Positions 55,997 through 64,000 of a DNA stretch of 64,000 nt are shown in pieces; position 1 is the stretch's first letter; every line of letters begins with the position of its first letter. Both the position numbers and the translations under genes were made by a program. A model generated the notes under the pieces. The model was given only the letters and a program-made list of their open reading frames with translations, ran no database searches and was not told the DNA's origin. The stretch lies in the NCBI RefSeq assembly GCF_910592395.1, contig NC_088323.1, positions 8,682,001 through 8,746,000 on the forward strand, given 5' to 3'. Source of the DNA: Lineus longissimus. Its lineage: Eukaryota > Nemertea > Pilidiophora > Heteronemertea > Lineidae.

Positions 55997-56910
55997 CTAT
56001 GGTCGAACCATTCCATAAAGATGTCTGGCAAACCTTTCGGGTGAACCCGAACATCTCACTTTACTATCTTGTCCAAGGATCTTGCTAACAACCTCGGCAC
56101 AGTTTCGTACACTGTGAGGATCCCACCAGAACCTGAAAATACCAGACTGCAATGGAAGAGACAACAAAATTCGCAATTGTCCTGCTCGAAACTTGGCTCT
56201 GACAACAGTATAGTCTGTGTGAGACGGAGGCGCCATCTGCAATTTCTGCACCAAGCGCACCTGTTGCTCCCTTGACATAGGAACCGGGGCGGCAAACCCA
56301 TTATTCACCTCTAGATTCTCCTTGTGCACCGACAGATCGATGGGCTGGCCCTGTGCTGAAAAGACGAAATCAGACTCATTACAAGAACAAACATTACTTA
56401 TTTCTTTACCTGTCTCATCAACAAAATGATACTTAGGTGTGTCCTCGCTGTTGAGATGACACTCGTCCTCTTCAACATCAATCTTTGGTTCGTTCATAGC
56501 CAAAGCTTCTCTCAACTTTTGCAAGTTAGAGATATTACTACACTCAGTGGCTCTCATAAATGCCGGCTTAATTCGGTTTACATGAAACACATCTCTCAAT
56601 ATTCTACCCTTGAGATCTGCAAGCAATACATGGCTAGGATCCAACACTTGATGAACAACAAACGGACCCACATACTTAGCAGTGAACTTCTTAGCATTGG
56701 ATGTAATACTAGAACTGCTGGGTTTATGCAAATAAACAAGCTGTCCTTGGGCATATGTTGGACTCTTGGACAATCGTTGCAAGATCTTCTCATTCTGGGT
56801 TTTCTGCTGGTGTTCCTGCAACTGTAACATGAATTTAGACACACTATCAAATCGGTGTTTCAACTGTTCATCTGCTTCTTGATTAACAAACACGGCGAAC
56901 TGTAGTCGGA
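55997..56910 (-). pseudogene. Gypsy integrase C-terminus and tail
   Basis: LQLQEHQQKTQNEKILQRLS, then the GPY-type module KKFTAKYVGPFVVHQVLDPS and RDVFHVNRIKPAF of Gypsy integrases. A ~200-residue acidic tail of unknown role follows and ends at 55997. The catalytic core is absent. Confidence 0.78.
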
Positions 56911-57960
56911 ACAACCCTTCTTGAGAATCCCTAACTTCACCAACTTCCGTAGTTCTCTATCCATTATGGGTTTCTGTACTTCTGGAATTGGATATGGTTT
57001 GATATAAAATGGAGTTGTGTCCTTCAATTCAATATCCACTTCAATGTTTGGACAATGTCCTATCTCACCATAAAGACTAAAAGCATCTTTGTGCTTTAAA
57101 ATCATCTCCCTTACTCTTTGTTTCCCTTCTGTGTCTAAAATACAAGTGTCCGAATCAAGATCAATGGTATCCTTTAAAATCTCTTGAGGTGTCTTCCTGG
57201 AAAGGGGATCAGTACATTCAAGGTGGGGATACTTTTTCAGGTTTTTATATTGGACATCTGACTCACAAGAAGCTCTTGTCAAATGCGTCTGTAACATCTC
57301 CTGTGGAACTTGCCTGAAAGTATGAGAAAACTCACCCAAGTCAGTAAACGCTACTGGTTTATCAGAACTTAGAGAAATTGATCTTTTCCCCGTATTAGTG
57401 ACTTGAACAGAACACGTGCCCTTCTTAAGCTTTACAAGTATATGAGATGGACAAAATATGGTCAAATATTTACCAGAGAGTAGAAGGATCTGAGAATTTG
57501 TCAATACTTTTGGCAACTTACCTTTCACCAATACAAGTTTTGTTTCTCCGGGTTTGATGATACTACGGTTGACAGGTGTGAACCAAACCTTCTTTGGTCT
57601 CACAGTAAAAGTACGGGTTGCAAAATCTAATGAACCATTCAAAGCGGACAACGTAGAGGCTCCTACCAACACATCTGGGCCAGTCAGGTTGTCTACTATG
57701 CAGGCATAAATTCTCAACCTACAACCCTGAATAGAAACTTCAAATGATAGTGCTTGATTGGTATGTAGATATTCTCCATTACCAATTTTGAAGCAACGTG
57801 GTGCAATATCAAATGCTGGCAAGCTACTAAGAAACTTCGATTTCTGTATACAAGAACCTGAAATAAGACTAGAAGTTGCTCCTGAATCAAACAATAAGAG
57901 AATACCCTCTTTACTATCAAGATAGCCTTTGGCATAATTATTAGCTGTTAACTGTATGGC
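56880..57960 (-). pseudogene. Gypsy protease and start of reverse transcriptase
   Basis: The aspartic protease motif LFDSGATSSLISGS is at ~57,895-57,855; GPDVLVGASTLSAL is the second conserved part. A long linker leads to the reverse transcriptase start: FYIKPYPIPEVQKPI, KLVKLGILKKG and YSSPCLLIKKQ. It ends there at the deletion. The start is taken up to the previous stop near 57,960. Confidence 0.8.
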
Positions 57961-58214
57961 TGTAGTGTCAGTACCTAAAAATTCAGATGGGTCTTCAGCT
58001 TTTCTAACAGTTTCACGGGGTAACTCAGTTGGTCCTTCTGAACCACCCCCTACTGAAAATTCTGATCTCTATTGGGTTGTCTGGGTCGCCATGACTGTCC
58101 TGACCTACCTGAGCCTGGGTCTTCCTGAAAGGAAGACTGGTTCATCATGTGATCGGCTTGCGTCTGGAACATAGGGTGCTGACCTTGTTGGGCTGGAAAT
58201 GGAGAGGGTTGTCC

Positions 58215-59276
58215 CTATTGAGCTTGAAATGAAGAGGACTGTCCCTGTTGACCTTGTGCCATCTTGAGGTAACTCCAACACTTTCTCCATCCATGACCAA
58301 ACTTCCCACAGAAATGACACTGGAACGGACGGTATCCCTTGCTTTGCGGGCGATCAGTTGACCTTCTAGGACTAGGTTCTCGTTGTTGATCCTGGGTGGG
58401 AGTACGAGGACGAGAGGGGCTATTAGATCGATGACGATACCCGTGTCCGAACTCATTCCTCATTCTCTGTCTTCTGGGACTCCGACTATTTGGCCTATGA
58501 TCATCATGACGACGACTTCCTGCTGCATTGCTGGCAAACTGCACCTGTAGGTCTCTGATGCTTGCTTCTAGTTCTTGAATGTCACTCTTGATGTCCCTTA
58601 CATCTTGGGAGGGAGCTGCTACATGCACCTGATCTGTAAAGGATACACTTTTCGGCATTATATCTAAGTACTTTTGGGCTAAATTGGCAAGAACTTGGGC
58701 ATTGGCTCCAACTGGAGCGGCCATGACAACTGCTCTCTGGCATTCTTCTGGCAGAGAGTGTAAAAACTTTGTTCGGATCTGTTGATCATTGTAGTTTATC
58801 CTCTGCCCTGCAATTCTTATCTTCTGCAAGAACTGCTCTGCCGATTCACCTGTTTTGTAAACAATGTTGTCAAAGTATTTGATATTGGCAAACTCGCTAT
58901 GGTGTTGGCTAAACCGCTGGATGAATGAGTCTCTCATATCATTCAGGTCTGTAAACATGCGATCATGTGCCCACAATCTTGCATTTCCTGCTAGGGACAA
59001 TCTAAACCTAACTGTTACTGCTGGCATTGCTGCAGCATTGGGGTTGTCTAATCCATGGACCTGCAAATAGTCTGTAAAGAGATACCAATGACTGATCGCT
59101 TTCTCATTAGATACATCTTCACCAGTAAACTTAGGGTCTGGAAGAAAATCTGCTGGTCTAAGTGCTGGTTGAGCTGGAGCTGGAGCTGGAGCTGGGGCTG
59201 GAGCTGGAGCTGGAGCTGGGGCTGGAGCTGGGGCTGGAGCTGGAGCTGGGGCTGGACCTGAAGCTGGGTCTGCCAT
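58215..59276 (-). CDS. Gypsy Gag with zinc knuckle
   Basis: ATG at 59276, 353 codons. An Ala-Pro repeat (microsatellite GCTGGAGCTGGG) at residues ~7-36 precedes a retrotransposon capsid domain (HWYLFTDYLQVHGLDNPNAA, AGNARLWAHD, FSQHHSEFANIKYFDN, SAEQFLQKIRIAGQRINY). A short coiled part (DIKSDIQELEASIRDLQVQF), an Arg/Ser-rich stretch and the knuckle CHFCGKFGHGWRKC follow. It binds and packages its RNA. The frame is open and looks undamaged. Confidence 0.87.
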   Translation of the reverse strand: MADPASGPAPAPAPAPAPAPAPAPAPAPAPAPAPAQPALRPADFLPDPKFTGEDVSNEKAISHWYLFTDYLQVHGLDNPNAAAMPAVTVRFRLSLAGNARLWAHDRMFTDLNDMRDSFIQRFSQHHSEFANIKYFDNIVYKTGESAEQFLQKIRIAGQRINYNDQQIRTKFLHSLPEECQRAVVMAAPVGANAQVLANLAQKYLDIMPKSVSFTDQVHVAAPSQDVRDIKSDIQELEASIRDLQVQFASNAAGSRRHDDHRPNSRSPRRQRMRNEFGHGYRHRSNSPSRPRTPTQDQQREPSPRRSTDRPQSKGYRPFQCHFCGKFGHGWRKCWSYLKMAQGQQGQSSSFQAQ

Positions 59277-60467
59277 CTGTAGTGCTATAAAGCTGAAAAA
59301 CTAAGAGTTGACAAGTAGAAATCATAGTATTTGAAATGGCAACGCGTCACAAACTATAACGACACACAGTGTCAACACATTAAGTCTTCTCAGAGTTTAA
59401 AACTAAAAATGAAATGACCGTGAGTATGGCATGCCAATGGTTAGAAGTAATGCATGAAGTTCCCTTGCACTACCACGCCTCAAAATGAAAAGCTGACCAT
59501 GTCGGACAAATGAAACGTTAACTTGGTAATAAGTAGGCCTATTCCTCCTAGTAAATCAATTTAAGATAGGACTAAGTATAGCTACCGGACAAGGAAAACT
59601 GGCAACGCTGGAAATCAAGAACGTTATAGCGAGCAAAAAGTTGACACAAACATTACAATGTTGACACAAACATATGTAATAATGCGACTAAAAGATACCA
59701 CATACCTGTAACTTGATACCAATTGTCTATGAAGACGGAATATTATACAAACAACAATAATGATCTAGAAACAGTAGAAGTGAACTAGTCTCTCATACAC
59801 AAAAACAGTGTGCATTATTCGAAGACATCTAAGGATCACTCCTGAAGATAACTGCATAGCGGGTAACAATGTCCATCACTGTTTGACGAGGGGTTGATCA
59901 CGTTGAAACCTCCGACAATCCTTGTAGGTAGTACTGCAGTAGATAACCATCACCTGGTTACTGGCTATCACAACACCGTCACTGATGACGTCGACACTCA
60001 CATACACTGGCAACATGAACTTCGTAAACCGCAGATTGACGATCACGAGACGATAAGACATAGACCAGTACGAGTTTCACTATAGATCATGCACAGTTCG
60101 AGTTGACAAATACCATTCCTGGTGGTTGGAGTCTGGTGAGACTAGATCTAGCGTAGGTATAGACAGTTTGAAGGAGCTTACACTTACTTCCTATCTCATG
60201 AAACATATCACTATCAGTGTTCCAACATTACACTCATCACTCCCTATCAGTAAAGCATCATCAGTATCTGAGTATGTGCTGCAACGTAACGTATAAGGTA
60301 CACCATGTACACGGATAGTTTCAGTCACCTCTCTCCGATCCAATGAAGAAAATGATAACAAAATGTTATCGTCAACAACCAGGTCACGATTGAGTGCACC
60401 AGCCACCACCACGTGCCACATGTACACAACACAGTAGTCAGTACATACTCTACATTTGAGTGCCCCC
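59277..60467. other. no gene recognised; Gypsy leader and flank
   Basis: Non-coding apart from short minus-strand frames (59876-60061, 60191-60427) without a known domain. Confidence 0.4.
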
Positions 60468-63400
60468 GATCCAGAAGTATTAAGGTAGCAGGAAGGGTTG
60501 GGCGTTTGTGGTTTCTGAGTCTGAGGGGGTTGGTGTCTGTTGACTGTGCTTTAAGAGAGACTAGGCATGGCGCCAGTCTCTCTTAAAGCACAGTCAACAG
60601 GCATTTGGTCTCAGTATTTGGGTTTTGATTGCCATGACTGTACCCCTGTAAAAGTCAGAGGAGGAGAAGTTTGGAATGATGAAAGCATTGAAGAAGAAAA
60701 ATTGTTATTATTGAGGAAAGCAAAATTTATTATGAGACTAGAAGGCAGTGTCCTGACTTGATTATTTTGAAAATGGCGGTCTGAACACATTAAAAGGTGG
60801 AACATGGCATTTTATCGACTTTGAAGTGTTCCGCAGTTAAAGGGAGACTATAGGCAGCAGCTAGGTAGGCAAGATAAAGTCATACAAATTTGCCAATAGG
60901 GGTCAGTCATATCTCTAGGCATGGCGCCAGTCTCTCTTAAAGCACAGTCAACAGGCATTTGGTCTTAGTATTTGGGTAAGTACAGAATCAAGGCAGCTCA
61001 GAGAGCAATGATTGAACGATGCTGTGTGCATCAGTCACGACCAACTTCTCATCAGAAAGCGTCACCACCAGCATATTCAATGTTCAGTTCCAACCTGTAC
61101 CAGTCCAATGCACGCTTGTCATGGTCAGCAGTGGTCAGCTTAGCGCGATATGGAACATTCTTCCGAAACTCAAGCGAGGGAAGTCTGCTCATTAGCCTAT
61201 GTCGCGCACTGCTCCTTCTTGTCAAACATCGTAGTGAAATCGTGGTACAGTGGGGCGTCCTCGAGGATTGCAGCTGGTCGGACAGACGTGAGGTGGAATG
61301 TGGGCGGCTGCACTTCTTCGTTGATGTGCGATGGCAGATAGCACAGTTGTTGCGTTGCATGACAGCTGAAAGTGAATGTGATATCATAGAACTGAGGCGT
61401 TTGCAATGAGACTATAGGTGAAGTAGAAGCAAGGAGTGAAATGGGCCATCTTCCAGTGACTAATATACAGAGTAAGGGCACTGGGTGTTGTTAGATTCAG
61501 CATTGAATGTATTCCTCGTACAAGCGTGAATAGTGTGGACATACAGGAGAGGTGAGAGACCCCTATTGACTACTTCTTGTAACTTTATCTTGGATATTAT
61601 ATGAGTATTGAACTTCTAGCCATGGAATATGAAGAAATTGAAGTTGTAGGCATGGAATATGAAAAATTGTTCAACGGTGAAAGACATTATTCCATGAGGC
61701 TTTGCCGTGATCGCAAAGGACGCGACGCGATTGGTTCACATGCTAATGAGGTATGATAATGATAATTACCTCTATAATGCTACTTGGATAGCGACTGTGT
61801 CGTTGATTGCAACAGTGGTCTATGTCAATGTGTGCCTGTAATGTCAATGAAGTATGATGAGGTGATGACGATAGTGCAATTATTAAATATTGGCAAGAGA
61901 TCATACTACAACATAGGTCTTGTTTTTGACAGATGACTGTGCGACATTCCCATTGGGTCTTGTTAGAGTCAGCGCTGCATGTATTCCTTGTACAAGCTTG
62001 AATGGTTGTGACGGACTTTGAGGGGTGAGAGACCCCTATCGGCTACTTCGGCTAACTTTATCTTGCCTACCTAGCTGCTAGCAATAGTGCCCCTTTATCA
62101 AGACTGAAACCCACTGTGCGGGGCTAAGAAATTACCTTTATAATCCTAGTTGGATAACCACTGTGTAGATGATTTGAAGAGTGCTCTGTGGATGTGTGCC
62201 TGTAATGTCAATGAAAGTATGATGAGGTGATGACGATAGTGAAATGACGAAATATTTGAAAGAGATCTATTCCTAGAAGAACATATGTCCTGTTTTGACT
62301 AGGTGGCGCATTTTAGAATCAGCAGTGAGCACTGTGTGTAACATGGTGGAGGCAGCGGAGATAATAACTGTGTCGAAAGTATTGTTATAGGGCCTTCCCT
62401 AGGCCCATGGGGTTAAATTTACAATCCACGATTGAAAAGACGTAGTTTGATCGCATTCAACTATAAATCCATTGAACAGTTGTGTTCCTTTAGTCAACCG
62501 ATGACCTTTTGTTGGGCCAATGGCCATGATCGGGGATTGTAAACTGTAAATGTATTATGGACTGGGAGACGGGGGAAACACAAGTGAAATAGACCAAAAC
62601 AAGTGATTTTGGGGCTTTGGTTTAGACGCATGCCCCACATGCGCCATGCGGGATTAGGCCTATACGGTTCATGTGAAGTTGTTGACATCTACATGATCCA
62701 GAAGTATTAAGGTAGCAGGAAGGGTTGGGCGTTTGTGGTTTCTGAGTCTGAGGGGGTTGGTGTCTGTTGACTGTGCTTTAAGAGAGACTAGGCATGGCGC
62801 CAGTCTCTCTTAAAGCACAGTCAACAGGCATTTGGTCTCAGTATTTGGGTTTTGATTGCCATGACTGTACCCCTGTAAAAGTCAGAGGAGGAGAAGTTTG
62901 GAATGATGAAAGCATTGAAGAAGAAGAAATGTTATTATTGAGGAAAGCAAAATTTATTATGAGACTAGAAGGCAGTGTCCTGACTTGATTATTTTGAAAA
63001 TGGCGGTCTGAACACATTAAAAGGTGGAACATGGCATTTTATCGACTTTGAAGTGTTCCGCAGTTAAAGGGAGACTATAGGCAGCAGCTAGGTAGGCAAG
63101 ATAAAGTCATACAAATTTGCCAATAGGGGTCAGTCATATCTCTAGGCATGGCGCCAGTCTCTCTTAAAGCACAGTCAACAGGCATTTGGTCTTAGTATTT
63201 GGGTAAGTACAGAATCAAGGCAGCTCAGAGAGCAATGATTGAACGATGCTGTGGACAAGTCCAACAATACTGCATCAGTCACGACCAACTTCTCATCAGA
63301 AAGCGTCACCACCAGCATATTCAATGTTCAGTTCCAACCTGTACCAGTCCAATGCACGCCTGTCATGGTCAGCAGTGGTCAGCTTAGCGCGATATGGAAC

Positions 63401-64000
63401 ATTCTTCCGAAACTCAAGCGAGGGAAGTCTGCTCATTAGCCTATCTCGCGCACTGCTCCTTCTTGTCAAACATCGTAGTGAAATCGTGGTACAGTGGGGC
63501 GTCCTCGAGGATTGCAGCTGGTCGGACAGATGTGAGGTGGAATGTGGGCGGCTGCACTTCTTCGTTGATGTGCGATGGCAGATAGCACAGTTGTTGCGTT
63601 GCATGACAGCTGAAAGTGAATGTGATATCATAGAACTGAGGCGTATGCAATGAGACTATAGGTGAAGTAGAAGCAAGGAGTGAAATGGGCCATCTTCCAG
63701 TGACTATAATATACAGAGTAAGGGCGCTGGGTGTTGTTAGATTCAGCATTGAATGTATTCCTCGTACAAGCGTGAATAGTGTGGACATACAGTGAGAGGT
63801 GAGAGACCCCTATTGACTACTTCTTGTAACTTTATCTTGGATATTATATTAGTATTGAACTTCTAGCCATGGAATATGAAGAAATTGAAGTTGTAGGCAT
63901 GGAATATGAAAAATTATTCAACGGTGAAAGACATTATTCCATGAGGCTTTGCCGTGATCGCAAAGGACGCGACGCGATTGGTTCACATGCTAATGAGGTA
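60468..64000 (+). repeat. tandem 2,227-base complex repeat, two units (second cut by the window end)
   Basis: Unit 1 is 60468-62694, unit 2 starts at 62695. They are nearly identical; unit 2 has 17 extra bases at ~63,254 (GACAAGTCCAACAATAC). Each unit opens with a palindrome (60546-60599; 62773-62826) around AGGCATGGCGCC. It has a second copy of the MAPVSLKAQ-coding segment 354 bases on, and in that copy CAG is TAG. Within each unit ~100-140-base segments recur in direct (61490 vs 61957; 61783 vs 62131) and inverted order (60850-60880 vs 62055-62085). Frames of 145 and 135 codons (60972-61409, 63246-63653) have no recognised domain. Confidence 0.9.

Larger units (their letters stand above)
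55997..59276 (-). mobile_element. internally deleted Gypsy-type LTR retrotransposon
   Basis: Order on the minus strand: gag, protease with the first residues of reverse transcriptase, then directly the integrase C-terminus. The reverse transcriptase, RNase H and integrase core are missing through a deletion at ~56,880-56,910. A candidate primer-binding site, TTGGTATCAAGTTACAGG, lies at ~59,710-59,730 on the minus strand upstream of gag. Flanking LTRs were not recognised. Confidence 0.85.

Noticed and set aside
54620-60460. LTR pair of the Gypsy element
   Set aside because: A TATA box and polyadenylation signal lie left of the element, but no matching copy was seen on the right.
60918-60990. 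Spliced-leader RNA gene (short exon followed by GGGTAAGTAC, in tandem copies)
   Set aside because: No Sm-binding site or small-RNA fold was seen after the donor, and the copies are nested in a larger repeat. Kept only as an exon-like feature.
1-64000. CRISPR array, rRNA operon or prokaryotic genes
   Set aside because: No regularly spaced short repeats, no rRNA sequence, and genes are intron-split.

Overview
The window is metazoan nuclear DNA. It has GT-AG introns, one conserved animal gene in 18 exons, and many eukaryotic transposons of almost every class. No bacterial operon, CRISPR array or rRNA is visible. The repeat families (DIRS, Polinton/Maverick, Harbinger, pogo, GACGAC-tailed repeats) suggest a marine invertebrate, but I cannot name the clade.

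Region 1-10.4 kb holds decayed repeats: a LINE endonuclease fragment, two inverted-repeat elements, an unrecognised minus-strand reading frame with one internal stop (3.9-4.9 kb), an inverted copy of the repeat that fills the right end of the window, and a degraded integrase-core transposase (7.6-8.5 kb).

Region 10.5-28.0 kb is the host gene, minus strand: the sialate O-acetyltransferase CASD1. I placed 18 exons with matching splice phases, together 2,127 bases or 709 codons. They run from the start ATG at 28016 to 10479. The last ~100 residues expected from human CASD1 were not found. Its introns carry a Tc1/mariner-like element, a MITE, a pogo pseudogene, a tRNA-like SINE head and two blocks of a diverged repeat rich in AGGTCA half-sites.

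Region 28.5-48.4 kb, just upstream of CASD1, is a decayed Polinton/Maverick-type virus-like transposon. Minus-strand genes are a packaging-type ATPase, a small basic protein, a conserved LDDEM protein, a TATA-binding-protein-like protein, a one-helix membrane protein, an integrase C-terminus, a structural-type protein and a PC4-like protein. The plus strand carries a zinc-finger/protein-primed family B DNA polymerase gene broken by stops, frameshifts and two later insertions: a 5'-truncated LINE (36.2-38.6 kb) and a full-length DIRS tyrosine-recombinase retrotransposon (40,736-47,460). The DIRS ends can be fixed to the base from its internal complementary region. The TBP-like gene, with a PC4-like neighbour, is the most unusual finding: it looks like a private transcription-initiation kit. 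The TBP-like and ATPase frames are open while most others are broken.

Region 48.4-64 kb has several MITEs, a palindrome with four POU octamers, a perfect hairpin, a deleted Harbinger element, an internally deleted Gypsy retrotransposon (56.0-59.3 kb) and a tandem 2.2-kb complex repeat (60.47 kb to the end).
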